Source: Monocercomonoides exilis
Lineage: Eukaryota > Preaxostyla > Oxymonadida > Polymastigidae
NCBI GenBank assembly: GCA_001643675.2
Contig: LSRY02000010.1
Span: 1,134,501 to 1,198,500, forward strand
DNA: 64,000 nt
Reading direction: 5' to 3'
In this document: positions 1 through 12,960 of the stretch, one piece after another
How the letters are laid out: every line of letters starts with the position of its first letter
Numbering within the stretch: the stretch's first letter is position 1
Made by a program: the position numbers and the translations under genes
Notes under the pieces: generated by a model
Seen by the model: only the letters and a program-made list of their open reading frames with translations
The model's database searches: none
Told to the model about the DNA's origin: nothing

Positions 1-1090
1 ATGCACCACATGCATAAACGAAACATAATATTCATTAATTTGATGTGTTATTATTTTTTTCTTTTAAATTGTTTTTGTTTATTGATAAAAGCTATTTTGA
101 TTAATTTCTTTAAATAAATTGCATTTGGCTGCTTTTTTTTAAAAAGTTCATTTTGTATTATTTTCTAACATGGCGGAAAATACGGACTTTCAAGCTTTTT
201 ATGTACAAAGCAAGAAAAAATTGTTTTTCTTATAACATTACTAAACTTTCTCAGATTTCAAAATAAATTTGATTATCATATCCGTAAACATGTATCGTTG
301 AAATCAAAACGTTAAGTTTTCCAATATTTCATGAATGCCAAAAAATTGACCCATTTTTATTTTGTTTTTTGATCTCAAAAAGTCAATGAAAAGTGCAAAA
401 ATTTTCAATGAAAATGCCTGAAGGAAAATATTTTGCCCCATATAATAAAAATTTTATTTTTCGATCAAATTTCAGTTTCCACTCACCAAATATCTCTGTC
501 ATGAAAAAAAAATCTCGACGATGTTTGTATTTCCCTATTAGTGAAGTTTCGTGAGTGCGATAAAAAATATTATCGAAATATGAAGTATTTATTTTTTTTG
601 TGAATTAAACAAATGGGAAGAAATCTTTGGATTTGTGAAAAAATCAAAGATCTGTTCCAAATTATTTCTGTAATTATATCATAATAAGTCTTTCATTCCT
701 AAGCAAAAAAAATACAAAAAAAATTTTTTTTTTTAATTGTGAAAAATATTTTTAATAATTGAGTGGAACAAAATTCATAAAGCAAAAAACATCCATTTAA
801 TGGAAGTTTTCAAAAAAAAAATCAGCCATTTATTTTTCATTTTTCATTTATTATTTATTTCAAAATTCATATTATATAAAATCTTATGTTTTCTGTAATT
901 TTGACTTTAAAAATTTATTATATGACAATAGCAAAAAAAATTTTTTTTGGTTCTATGTTTTATGGCTGAGTTATGCACGAACAACTCTGTTAGTTATAAT
1001 CATCATGTATTCAAATCACAATTTTAATATGATGAAGTGGATAACTCTGAAAACACTTAATTAACCTTTTTTTTGCGTTATTCACAGATA
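1..1090. other. AT-rich intergenic DNA
   Basis: No reading frame with protein-like composition was seen on either strand. The stretch is dominated by A and T homopolymer runs and probably holds the upstream region of the first gene. The sequence just before 1091 (ttattcacag) could also be an intron acceptor, so an unseen 5' exon of that gene may lie here. Confidence 0.5.
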
Positions 1091-3678
1091 ATGAAACAAA
1101 AAGAACTTGAAGATCAAAAATATGATGCTATTGATGCGCTTTCGCGAAGCTATTTGCTAAACAGTATAAGCTTTTAATGTTGTATTTTCCACGCAACAAA
1201 AATAAAATTTCTGGATATTTTTATTAAAAATTCATTTCATTTTTTTGAGGATCTTTGAATTATAAACATTCTTCAAGTGAAAGCGCGGATGCAGATTGCC
1301 TAACGGGTAAATCTTCACATTGCTCCCCTTCTTACATTATTTCTGAGAAGACACATTCTTCTATTCCGTTCAAAATTTCTTTCACAAATATTTCAGAAGC
1401 AAAGAAAGTATTCAGATCAACTGAAAACAGCAGAATTCAAAAAACGCAATCTCAGTGTCCACACAGATTATTTACACTTTTTGGCAAAGATGAAAATGCA
1501 TATCAAATTTCATTAGAAAAACAAAAACCAATTTTCAATTCACAACTTCTGGAAAATTATGAAAAACCTCAAATACTCAAAGAAGAGCAGATGAAATCGT
1601 CTCGCTATAAAGGAGAAAAAATGAGCGAACGCAGTTGCGTTGATGGGAGAAAATTTACTTCTTTTCAGTTTTATGCAGAAATTGGAGCGCACTTCCAAAA
1701 ACTTCGAGAAATGCATTCGAAAAATGAAAAGGATGAAAGCGAAAAGAAAGGCCAGAAAGAAATGATGGAGCAACAACAAGGCATAATTCAAACCGGTTCA
1801 TATGAAGAATCAGTTCCTTTTTCTCATTCGCCAACAGATCCACTATTTGAAGATACAATCATCAGATGGAAACCTGATCCGACGGTGATAAGAGAAGCGT
1901 GTTATGATCAAGATTTTGTGGTGGATGGAGTGCGGCAAACGAGCATTGCCTATCTTCAGAAGGAAACGTTGGAAAGGAAGTGGAAAGAACAAGACATGCA
2001 TTTCGCAGAATTCGATTCAGCGGCTGCAGCTTCTCTTGGATGCAAAATCGGCAGGGGTGTCTGTGCAGAAGAAGGCAGAGAGGGCAGTGGAACATCTGAA
2101 GACAACATCCCAGAAGCATCTGATGGAGAATCAATACATCAAATCACAGAGAAGAGAACTTCAAAAATTGACAGCTTCCATTCAACCGCCGCGAGAAAAC
2201 TTTCAAAGCGAAGAAGGCTGGTCATCAAATCGCAGATTGAAGAAGCCAAACAGCACTTCAAGCTGTTTGGAGAGTGGGTGCGGAAAGAATGGATAGTCGA
2301 CGAAGAAGAAGGGAAAATGTGGGACGACGCATTGACGAAGCTGAGAATGAAGGAAGAAGGAGAAGAAGGAGAGGTTAAAGCTCCTGAGAAGGAACCAAAA
2401 ACAATAGAAGAAGAGGAAACAGAGACGGAAGAAGAGAAGGAAGCGATAAAGAGAGCAATTCAAACGAATGCGCCTGCGTCTTCAGTGACGCTGGAAGAGA
2501 TGAAGTATTTGCTGTCAAAGGCTGAAAGAGAAGGGATGAGCAACGACGACCAATCAGCACTGCTTTTGAGGATTGCACAGGAAGAAGAAAAAGAAAGGAG
2601 AAAAAGCTTGAGGTGCGAAATTGGAGAGTATGAGTTGTTTAAGAGGAAATTGGCAAAGGACATGAAAAGGAGAGAAAAGAAAGCGCATTCTGCTGATAAA
2701 GTGGAAGATAATTCGATCAAACAATTTGAAAATTACATGACAGAATTAAATGCAAGTGACCAAGCATCCACAGTTTCTAATGTGCAACCATTTCCGTTTG
2801 AGTTCATTGAAATTGGAGCGTCCAATTCCAAACCCGACTTTTTCAATTCTGCAGATCATTTCTCAGATAAGCTTTCAAGTTTTGATTCAAAATGCCTGGC
2901 GGAGCATTCGCTCATATCTGAGCATCATACAAATTCACAATCAATAAAATTTGAATCGAATATAAAGATGCCATTTCACACACAAAAACAAGAGACAATT
3001 CAAACTTGCCGCATCTGTTTGCCTTCTTCTTCTTCCTCTTCCTCTTCCTCTTCCTCCTCTTCTTCTTCATCTGCAGATTCACTTGGCAACCTTTCAGAGC
3101 ATTTGCATTTTTCCAAAGCGAAGTCAAATAATACTCATTGCTCTTCATCAACAAAACATAAATTCCAGTTAAATCACCAAGATTTATCTCCATCTGCTTC
3201 TCTTCTGGTAAATGCGAAAAATGCTCAAGTGAATTTTCATCAACAGAATTTCCTTTCAGAAGCACACTCAATTTATGGAGCATCAAATTATAATACTTTA
3301 AGCAGGCTTTCATCTTCACAAGCAGATCAATCAACGTTTTTATCATTTCAATCAGAATTATCATTTTTGAGTCCGTTTTCTATTTCTGGAGAAGACGACA
3401 CACATCTCTTAAGAGTCATAATGTCCACAACATCGCTGTGTCCTCTGCTTCCGATCAATGAACAGATAATAACACTCGATACTGAAGAATGGTTTAATCG
3501 GTTTACTGATCCTATTTTCAACCCACGAACACGCCATAGAATGATTAAAAAGGGCAAAGACGTAGACTCTTACCTCGAGAATTATATGCAAATGTTCAAA
3601 GAAGTGGCAAAAGAGCCTCCGTTAATTGCAATGTTGATTACTCCGTTTTTTAATCAAAATAGAGTTTTTGTTTCATAG
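1091..3678 (+). CDS. Family gene A: unrecognised RRR/GEW-core protein
   Basis: Model join(1091..1163,1250..3678), 833 residues. Exon 1 ends in phase 1 before GTATAAGC, and the acceptor TTTTTTGAG restores the frame. The function is not recognised. The middle holds a charged domain: an IIRWKPDP segment near 1858-1880, then KRRRL and FGEWVRKEWIVDEEE at about 2200-2310, then VTLEEMKYLLSKAE near 2480-2525. The same blocks occur in genes B, C and D of this window, which is the main argument that the frame is real. The flanks are Ser/Thr-rich and probably disordered, with a 15-20 residue Ser run near 3025-3070. No signal peptide or membrane helix is seen. The basic patch followed by an acidic block would suit a nuclear or nucleic-acid-associated protein, but that is inference only. 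Confidence 0.75.
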
Positions 3679-3886
3679 AAAAAAAGATATTTTATTTTCT
3701 TATTTTGAAAAGGAACTCATTTTTGTTAATTTTTAGTGTATTTTTGTCTTTTTATCGAATACTCGAATTATTGCGTACAAACAAAAGTCGATCATACCGT
3801 ATTTTTTCAGACTTGATGGAAATATTTGAACCTTAATTTATCATTATTTAGTTGAAAAGAACACAAAAAACATTGCTAGAAATAAA

Positions 3887-6328
3887 ATGACACGGTTCCC
3901 TTCACCTGAGGGGGTATTTGTTTGAAAAAAATTTATATTTTATGAAACTTAATTTTGTATTCAATTTTAAATTTGTGATTTTTATCAGTCGGTTAATAAT
4001 ACAGAATCTCAATTAACAAGCAATAACAATGTACATCAAACTCAGTACATACAAGGAAATGATCATTCGAACTCAAGATCTTCTTTATCGACCCTAGAAT
4101 CACATTCTCAGGATGCAAGCTCTGAATGTTCATCTGAGGATTTTTCTCGATCCATTTCACAAAATCTGTCAGTTGCTTCAGATTACTCACTTGTTCCACA
4201 AATGAGCTCAAGTGATGCACAAGCATTTTCTGACGATCCATCGGATCCATCAGATCCATCAGAATCATTAAATATGGACGATTTCCAACACTTTACCAAC
4301 AATACAGAGAACCAGCTCCAGTTAAATCCACATTCACCGAGCGAACAACTTTTTTCTGACGTATTTGTCGATACTTCAACAATGGCAATTAGCGATACTT
4401 CGTCAATTAAATCAGATGATATCTCAACATACGATCAAAAGTCTATATCAATTTCCCGACATTCATCTCCATTTTATCTTAGACAAATTCATGGACCAGG
4501 TTCATTTTTGCATCATATGAACCTGACAAATGCAGCAGGCAAGCATTCGAACCAACAAGACAAATTTACAGATTATTCCAGAGGATCAGATGAATGCCGA
4601 TTCGATATACAGTCCTCGTATTCAATAAATGGTTCGAGCATAAAATCAGCTTCCTCCCCGTGCTCCACCGAGTTCATTCCTTCCATCATCGGGCGCTCGT
4701 CCTGCCGAGATGAGGAATTTCCGCTGTCCCCGCGTTCACCTCCCGCGTCGCCTATGAAGCCGTTTCCAATAAATTTTGAAGGAAGCGTGAGTTCTGCCAA
4801 GACCATTGTGGAAGTGCGGTCGTATCCCCAACTTCCGCCGACGTCTTCTGTTCCTTACCCGCCTGGCCTGCACTCTCCCTCGTCGTTCGCCTTCTCCACA
4901 GCAGCCTCTGCTTCTGCCTCTGTCTCAGCCTCAATCTCGCTCTCGTCTGCTGCGACGACTCCGACTGCTTCCACAGCGCCTGACCATCAGCTGGCGTTTG
5001 AGGCAGTGACTGTGCGGCGCATGTCCTCAGAAGGGTTCAGCGAATCGACGCCTCCTCCGTCACTGCAACTGACGCTGCCACCGGACTTGGCAGCTTTTAC
5101 AGCAGATGATACGAACATGAGCAATAAGACAATCACAATCGCAAACACTCAGATAAATTCTGATAATTACGCTGACGGTGATTTGGATGCGCCGAAGGAG
5201 CGAAGTGTGTCTGTGACAGCGGTGGGGCATGGACTGTGGAGAGAGGAGGTTACATTGATGGAGGAGAGGAAAGGCAAAGAGAAAGTGCAGGACGAGCTGC
5301 CTGGGAAGTCGATTCATTACTCGTCTTCTTTGTCATCGTTGCCCCATGCTACTACTACTTCTTCTTCCTCTTCCTCCTCTTCTTCCTCTTCCTCCTCTTC
5401 CTCCTCTTCCTCCTCTTCCTCCTCTTCCTCCTCTTCCTCCTCTTCCTCCTCTTCCTCCTCTTCCTCCTCCTCCTCCTCTTCTTCTTATCATTCTTCCTCA
5501 GACACTAACCATCACAAACATCAGAGTGATCTTCTTCATTTGCGAGGCAGGCCAAAAGGGCTGACTATTTCGAGTCGGCCGGAGAGCTCCTTCAGCAGCC
5601 AGCAAACACCCCACCCGTCACGCCCTGCTTCTACACAGACACACTCTCAATTACAGTCACAAACACAGTCACAGGCACAATCACGCTCATATCTATTTTC
5701 TTATTCATATTCAAGTTCAAATTCAAGTTCTAATCTGAATACAAATCTGAGTTCAAATTCGAATCCAAGTTCGAGTGTTAGTTCTTATTCGAATATGAAT
5801 ATGAATACGAACACGAGTTCGAATATGAATTTAGGTAATTATTCAAGCTCATATTCATATCCACAAGTTATGCCACAATCACATTCACAATCACAATCAC
5901 AAACATCTTCTTCTTCTTCTTCTTCTCCTTACTCTTCCTCTTCTTCCTCTCCTTCTTCCTCTTGTTCTTCCAGCCCTCCTTCGTGTGCCTCTTCTCCTTC
6001 TCCTGTTGCAACATCTGTTACAAATTCAACTTCAACTTTTACTTCGATTTCTTCTTCTTCTTCGTCTTCTTCGTCTTCGTCATCTGCTTCAGCTTCATCT
6101 TCAAATTCATCATCATCATCTTCTTCTTCTTCCTCTTCCACCTCCTCATCATCATCATCTTCTTCATCCTCTTCCTCTTCCTCCTCTTCAAATATATCTT
6201 TGGCTGAATCTTCAGCTGCCCATTTATTTACAGACCCATCCACTCCACATGCATCCTCGGCAGCTGTCCCTTCAGCCACAACCTCAGCTTCAGCTTCAAC
6301 TCCAACTACAATGACAAATCTTACTACC

Positions 6329-6359
<31 letters not shown>

Positions 6360-8746
6360 CTCCTTCTTCTTCTTCTTCTTCTTCAGCTTCAATTTCAAAT
6401 TCACCTTCTGTTTCTTTTTCACATTCACATTCAAATTCAAATAGAAATTCAAATAGAAATTCAACAGCATACACACACACGCATACACATACACATACAC
6501 CTGTGATTATGTCTACGCCCACACATCAGCCTAACTTTAACTACAATTCTAATTCTAACTCTAATTTTGATTCTAACGCCAACTTTAATTCTATTTCTAA
6601 TTCTTGTTCAAATTTAGGTTCTAATTTAGGTTCTGGTTCTGGTTCTAATTCTCATTCAATTTCTGGTTCTCCTTCAATTTCTGCTTCTGCTTCTGTTTCT
6701 ACTCCAATCATCACTTCCTCATCCACCTCAGCTTTCTCTTCTCCCAACTGTGCTTCTTTGCATCCAACTTCTTCTTCTTCTGATCACTCACAACACCCAC
6801 AATCATCAACAACACCTTCTTCTTCTAATTCTTTTTCACCTTCTTCTTCTTCTTCTTCTTCCTCATCTTCATCTTCCTCCACCTCTTCCTCCTCTTCCTC
6901 TTCACCTTCTCCTTCCTCCTTGTTTCTATCGTCTCCACTGCTCAAATCTGCCTCTTCTTCTTTTTCTCCTCTTTCTGCTTCTCCTACACACTCCACTCAT
7001 CCAACCCACACAGCTTCACCAACATCACAATCACGTTTATTCGTTATGCGCTCCTCTTCTCCTTCAACTTCAACTTCCTCCTCTTCCTCCTCCTCCTCCT
7101 CTTCCTCCTCCTCCTCCTCTTCTTCCTCTTCCTCCTCTTCTTCCTGTTCTTGCACCTCTTCTACATCTCCTTTGTCTCCATCGCCTACAATCCCGTCCAC
7201 ATCAACCATTTCCACCACTCCTTCTCCCTCTGCCTCCCTCTACACCTCTCTCACGTCTCTATCTTTATCTTCTTCTTCTTCCTCCTCCTCATCCTCTGCC
7301 TCTTCCTCAACCTCCTCCTCCTCTTCTCCTTCCTCCCACACATTGTCCACAAACAAGCTCCATTCCTCCAGTTGTGACCAGAGAACCATCAACAGCTCCA
7401 CCGAAGATGAAAGCTACATGTCTATCGAACACTCTCAACAGAGCAATTTCCACTTGGCACTTCCGTTTGATTTGGGAGATCCAAAATATGCGAGTCTGCT
7501 TTTGTTTCCGGAAGGGTTTTGCTTTGATGAGCTGTTTAAACATAAAGATTTGGAGAGGGTGAATGTTGGAGGAAAAGGAGGAAAAGGAGGAAGAGGAAGA
7601 GGAAGAGAAGGAGGAGGATTAGAAGATGGAGGTAGTGGTGGAATTAAATCAGGGAAAGATGAGAATAAAATAAGAGAGAGTGACAATGATAATAGAAACA
7701 ATGTGAAAGAGAATGAAGAGAATGAAAGTTGTAACAATGAGGGCCATTTGGATAGTCAACAGGAAGAGAATCATTCAGCAGTTAGTGGAAGTAATAGTAA
7801 CAGTAACAGTAATAGTAACAGTAATAGCAATAGTAAAAATAGAAGTTGTAGTAATCAAAGCAATAGTGGAGTTGATGATGTTGTTTCAAAGGAAAAAGAA
7901 GGGAATGAAGATAAAGTTGTTAACAGTAGTAAAGAAAGTGATGTTTCCAACGGGTTAAATTCTAGTCATAATAATAAAATAAATAGTGATGTTAACAAAA
8001 GTAATGAAAAAAATGAAAGTGAAGGTAAAAGTGATAGTAAAAATCAAAATAGTTCAAAGTGTATTAGAAGTCGTTTTTGCAAATGTCAGCCTCCAATTGT
8101 TGGTGTTAGTTCACAGAATTTGTGTTCAGTGCAGTTGTTACCCACAGATGAGTCAGATCTTCCAGACAAGGAAATGAAGCGTGTAATTTTGAACATGCCA
8201 GGTGAGGAAGAGTGGGAGAGGGTGAGAGAAAGAGAAAGAGACAGAGAGAAGGAGAATGAAAATGAAACAGACAAAGACAAAGACAAGGATAAAGAGAGAG
8301 AGAAAGAGAGAGAAAAAGAGAAGTTCGGAATATGGGGAGATTTACCACTTTTAGTGACAAATGAGGAGAGGCTGGGCTTTCTGTCTCCTCCTTCGTATGT
8401 GCGAAACCCTTCCTTTGAAGTGCCAGTGGCCATCCAACTGAAACGGAGGTATACAATCACCCCCATCATCACAGCAGACTCGTTGCATCCTTCCTTTTTC
8501 TCCTCTTTCGTCCCCGCTCGGCTGAAACAGCAGCTGAAACAGCAGAGGCTCACTCGTTTTCGGAAGGGCATTGAACTGTTTGTGTCGCTTTGCCTGGTGC
8601 CGCTGCGGCCGGAGCAGAAGCCTCCACATCCGTTTTTCCCGCGGTATGCGAGAGAAGCGAGGAGGAGGGCGCACGAAGAGGCACAACAGCACACACCGCC
8701 AGTGATGTCACCGAGGGCGTTTAGATATGTGCCGAAGGGGAAATGA
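3887..8746 (+). CDS. Giant Ser-rich low-complexity protein
   Basis: Model join(3887..3913,3989..8746), 1,594 residues. The nine-codon first exon (MTRFPSPEG) is followed by GTATTT and a 75-base intron ending TTTTATCAG, phase 0 on both sides. No domain is recognised. The protein is about one half Ser, with long homopolymeric Ser tracts (for example near 5355-5486, 6040-6190, 6840-6900, 7070-7145), short Asn/Ser and His/Ser repeats, a Gly-rich patch near 7565-7640, an Asn/Ser-rich stretch near 7795-8060, and a charged RE/KE/DK repeat near 8210-8325. The last 140 residues are ordinary in composition and may form the only folded part. The opposite strand and other frames give long poly-Leu, poly-Pro and poly-Glu readings that are shadows of the TCN repeats. 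There is no signal peptide; the protein is probably intracellular and disordered. Confidence 0.75.
5350..5490 (+). repeat. (TCTTCCTCC)n coding microsatellite
   Basis: A nearly pure tract of TCT/TCC codons in 9-base units inside the Ser-rich gene. Codons alternate between TCT and TCC, so the amino acid is conserved while the DNA is a purine/pyrimidine-asymmetric repeat. It is likely length-polymorphic and prone to assembly error. Confidence 0.85.
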
Positions 8747-9990
8747 AGATAGAGGAGAGGAGAGGAAAAATGAGTGAGTGAGAAAAAGAAAGAGTTAGAA
8801 AGAGGTTGTTTGTAAACAAGATTTATGAAGAAGAAAGAGTAAATAAAGAGAAAATAAGAATATAATTAAACATAATAAAGAGTTATGTGTTATTCGTTGT
8901 GATTATTTTTTTTTGAAAAAATAATGGTTTGATGTGTGGGCGTGTTATTTTATATCTCAAATGAAATCCTCTTGTTCAAAATTATCTTTTTCATCTTTGC
9001 GTCATTTCTTGTATTGTTACATAACAACTTGTCTTCTTTTCATTTTAATTGTTTTATTGTTTAATTATTTAATTGCTTTTTTGTTATTCTTTTTTTATAG
9101 ATATTTCAAATTCTTTTCATTCAATATATTTTATTTTTAATTTTAAATTTTCTTTCTTTCTTTCTCTTTTATTTTTGAATCTTATTTGAGGGCTGCTTTT
9201 ATCCTGTTCATCAGTTTTTATCTTTCCTTGTTATAACTTTCGTATGTTTCAGCAAATTCTTTGAGAATATGAAAAATTGTTAAATTTTTTATTTTCTATT
9301 TTTTTTTTCACTTTCTTGTGCTTCTTTTCTTATCGTATCTGTATTCATATTTACTCAGCTTCTTTTTATACTTTTTATTCTTTTTATACTCTTCCTTTTC
9401 CTTTTTCTTCTTCTTTATATTTTATTTGATGTGCAATATTTTTTTCTGTTTGGGAATGCGCATTCAATAAATAGTCTTTCAAAAGCCGGTTTTTTGCTGT
9501 TTGTTCAATTTTTATTAAGAAATATGGATTGTTCTATTTTTATTCAATTGTTTTATTGTTTTTATTTTTATTTTTATTTTTTATTTTGTTTAATATTTCA
9601 GTTATGTTTTTTTATATATGAAATAACTTATTTCTTGTTCAATATAGTTTTTTCGTGATAATTTTAAGAATTTATTTTTATTTTTATTTTTTTTGGAGAA
9701 TAATTGCGTTGTTATGCTTTTTGCATATAAAAGTTATTAGTTCATCGAAAGTTTTTATTGTAAAACTTTATATTTTTATGAAATATATTTTTCAACATTT
9801 TTTTTACGGTTCAAACATTTTGTTATGTGGAAAGATCATTCAGATTTGTTCTACTTTCTTAATTTATTGAATGAATAATAAATAAATAAATAAAATAAAA
9901 TAAAAAAAATACTGTTTCTTTACCATGCAAACATTTCTTTTTTTTCTCTTTGTTGTAGTTCTTTTGTTTCTTACAACCTGATCTCTTCAT
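8747..9990. other. T-rich intergenic DNA, no gene seen
   Basis: After the stop of the Ser-rich gene the sequence becomes strongly T-rich on the plus strand. The open frames here translate to Phe/Leu/Tyr-rich strings typical of random AT-rich DNA. Nothing is supported as coding. Confidence 0.6.
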
Positions 9991-10134
9991 TCATTCTTTG
10001 ATATTTACCCCAGTCATACAAGCAAGCTTCATTCCACTTACTGCCTGCTTTGTTGAATCAGAGAAACTTCCTGCTTTCTGAAACACTTTCATTGTTATAT
10101 CCTTTGTATTGCGCAGTTCACTCCAGATAGGCAT
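9991..10134 (-). CDS. Possible small ORF or exon relic, 47 aa
   Basis: A short minus-strand frame, ATG at 10134 to TGA at 9991, in a locally GC-richer island. The translation starts MPIWSELRNT and contains FQKAGSFSDSTKQAV, a composition unlike the surrounding AT-rich junk. No family is recognised. It may be a leftover exon of a decayed gene, or a real micro-ORF. Nothing upstream or downstream extends it convincingly. Confidence 0.2.
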   Translation of the reverse strand: MPIWSELRNTKDITMKVFQKAGSFSDSTKQAVSGMKLACMTGVNIKE

Positions 10135-11245
10135 CAAACACGGTTTTTTTAACTTTTTTAAAGATTTTCTTTACTGAATATTTTTAAGTTTAATTTTTTT
10201 TTTGTATTTTTATTCAGTTTTTTGTATTTCTTTTTTTGGATAATTTATCTTTTCTGTTGTGAAATCAAACTAAAAAAAGAAAATATTGACATTTGAAAAT
10301 GAGTTCTATCTATTTTTTTATTTTGAATAATTATTTATTCACCACTTGAACATAAATATGATTTTTCAGATTTTCTTGATTAATCTGCACCATTATAATT
10401 TTTGGATATTTCTTTTTTAAGATAAAAAGCTACAACTTTATTTATCTGTTGTTGTGTTGAGATACTATCTGGATTTTCTTTGAATTAAAAATATATAAAA
10501 ATTTTAACACTCCAGAAACATTTATATTGTATTTCAATCGTCATCATTGTTTTGGAAAGATATTTTACTAAATACAAGGAATATATGCATACAAACAACT
10601 CCAATTCCTTTTCATTAGATGAATTGCACAATTTTTGTGTAATTTTGAAATTATTGAATAATTTTGAAATTAGTATATGCTATTTTGAAATAATCAAGTA
10701 ATTTTGAAATTTTTCAGATGAATTGAAAATAAGGTCGTTATTTTAAGTTTCACCAACAAATTTTATATTTAATAAAAATTGTGGGAAGATCTTCAATTTT
10801 CTCTTTAAAATTGTCGTATTCACAAATTGTAGTTTATTTATCACTAATATTATTAAATATGTTTTGCACAAATTTCAGAACGTTTAACAACAAATAATGC
10901 GAAATATATCATTTTTCATATTTTAGTGACAATCGAAAAGAAAAAAAAAATTATTTTACGTTTTATTCGATTATTGAAATGTTTCCATGAACAATAAATG
11001 ATTGTCATTATTCAAAACATTTCAAAATTTCAATAAAATGGTGAAAATTTTCTGATTTGCAAATATCAACAGAATACATCAAATATGAAAGAGGAGAGCA
11101 AATTAAAACTCAAAAACATTTCAAATATTGATGTTTTGCGCAATAATGAATATTTCATGGAAAATAAAAATGTGAACGTAAGAAAAAAATTCAAAAAAAG
11201 AAAGAAAAAATAAAGTTTCATTTTAATAATAAATCAGCATTATGT
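10135..11245. other. AT-rich intergenic DNA with AATTTTGAAAT repeats
   Basis: No coding sequence was seen. Around 10625-10710 the undecamer AATTTTGAAAT recurs several times. A similar palindromic cluster occurs at 14290-14350, so this may be a small dispersed repeat. Confidence 0.4.
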
Positions 11246-11249
11246 TTTG

Positions 11250-11860
11250 CTAATAGGATTGACAAAATCATCCAAAGATTTATGCAAATCTCGTTGCTTC
11301 TTTCTCTTCCTCTTTCTCTTCTTCTTCTTCTTCTTCGGCATATTCCTCTTCTCTCATCCGCTCAGACATTCCCAGAAACAGCATTTGCATAGACATAGGC
11401 GTTTTTTCAATGATGAGAAAATTAGAAGAACATCATCTTGATAACAAAATTTTCTTAGTATCTTTTCAATGAGGCAGTTGTCAGTTCAACTTATGTCAAC
11501 TTTGCCTCAAGAAAAGAAATCACCACAGACCAGTTCCTCTTTTCTCTCTTCTTTCAAGCCGTCAAAAATTTCATTTCCACTTCTCAATCATTTGCCAAAT
11601 TTCTTCTTCTGCTGCATCATCAATTCCTTGATCTCATTTTCGGCTTTTAACAAGATTCGTCGTATATGTCATCCAAAACCTTCAAAAAAAAAGAAAAATA
11701 TCTTCTCATTTCATTTATATTTCTTTAAAATATCTTCTTCTTCCCGATTTTTTTTGCCAGATATCTTCTTCGGCCTTATCATCAACTTTTGTTTCCCTCT
11801 TTTTGCTTTTAACAAGATTCGCCTGATACGCCATCTAAAGCCTTCAAAATAATTATCTTT
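11250..11860 (-). pseudogene. Decayed coding region with an internal duplication
   Basis: Two similar units lie at about 11590-11690 and 11753-11850, a period of roughly 162 bases. On the minus strand both can be read as a short helical, acidic segment: NLVKSKK or NLVKSRK followed later by DDKAEEDIWQ or DDAAEEEIWQ. The frame is interrupted by stops in one unit. Further downstream, at about 11260-11400, another minus frame gives an acidic tail (EEYAEEEEEEEKEEE) ending in TAA. This looks like a broken gene with a duplicated exon. The plus-strand frame through the same units is also open (LPNFFFCCIINS / LPDIFFGLIINF) but is hydrophobic and less plausible. No function is assigned. Confidence 0.3.
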
Positions 11861-12099
11861 GTTTCCTTTCCTTTCATTTATGTTTCACGCCACCTCACTC
11901 CTCCATGCGCCCCTTCAATTGTTGTTTTCTGCCTTCTTTAATGCATTTTTTATCCTCTCTTTCCATATTCTATAGGCATATATTCGCAGTAAATATACCT
12001 GAAAAAATATTCTAATTTCAACAACAATAATAATTAATGATGAAATTAAAAATAATCATAATAAGCAAACCTATGACTTTTATACGAATAATCTTTGTA

Positions 12100-12960
12100 A
12101 ATTTTCTTCTTCTCCAAATATTGTTCCTTTCTGTCTATGAATTCCATCTTTCCCGCCTTCGCTTCATCTCTGCTCCCAAAAATTGCTTATTTCCAATCTT
12201 CGGTACTGCTTCCACTCGAATAACTCCGCAAACTTCATTCAATAAAAAAAAACTACCAATGAAGAAGATTCCATCTGAAGAGCCCCTTTCCATCCCTTCT
12301 CGCTGCATCACCTTCTTCTTCTCTCCATTTCCCCTCAAAGCAACACCAACACCCCTCCGCCACACATCCTCCATCTCTTCCACTTCATTCCCCAACATCC
12401 TTTTCCCAATCAAAAATATAAATGCCTCCAATATTTTGCCTCTCTTTGGTGCAAAACACTCCCTCATGGTCAGCCCTTCACCTCGCTCCATCCTTGTCGC
12501 ACCTCTGTCTCCACACCCCCAATGCAAAGTGCTGCGTTCAATGTTCCTTCTTCCCGTCTTCCTCCGCCTCGGCCTCCATCCCTTGCCCTGCAAATGAGAG
12601 GCGTGACCAAACGGTTCGCAAAATAAATTATATAAAAATATAAAAAATTTACTTTCATTTTTCTTCTTTCAACCCCACTTCTCTTTCTTATCAAGCAAAC
12701 ATCCACAAAAACTTTTCCTCCTTGCTCTCCCTCAAGAGAACCCTCCTCAATATCCCTGAATTTGAAAAAAAAATGATCCCTTTTCCATATCACTCCATTT
12801 CCAACCTAATTCTTGACCTCCCCTCCAATAAATATATTCCATAAACTCCACACATCTTCCACACCTATATCCCACCTCGCCCCACCTCCTCAACAATAAA
12901 TTCCATTTCTCAAATAACAAACACAACTCCCACTCCTTCCAACTCACAATAATCTCAACA
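12100..12960 (-). pseudogene. GC-richer region, possible degenerate exons
   Basis: The plus strand here is strongly pyrimidine-rich and open frames occur on both strands. The minus strand gives Gly/Arg/Glu-rich segments (for example VEEMEDVWRRGVGVALRG near 12360, and a Trp-rich stretch near 12800-12950) in different frames, with candidate acceptors such as CTCATTTGCAG near 12595. I could not join these into a convincing gene, and no family is recognised. It may be a decayed gene or intron-rich coding DNA that I cannot resolve by eye. Confidence 0.2.

Noticed and set aside
5236-5564. Plus-frame poly-Phe/Leu and poly-Leu/Pro frames inside the Ser-rich gene
   Set aside because: They are register shifts of the same TCT/TCC repeat; only the Ser frame is open through the whole exon and joins the first exon.
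5929-7218. Minus-strand poly-Glu frames (197, 70 and 73 codons)
   Set aside because: Antisense of Ser codons gives Glu/Gly/Arg; no start context or domain, and they coincide exactly with the repeats.
8934-9870. Three hydrophobic plus-strand frames of 68-75 codons
   Set aside because: Phe/Leu/Tyr-rich translations of T-rich DNA with no splice partners.
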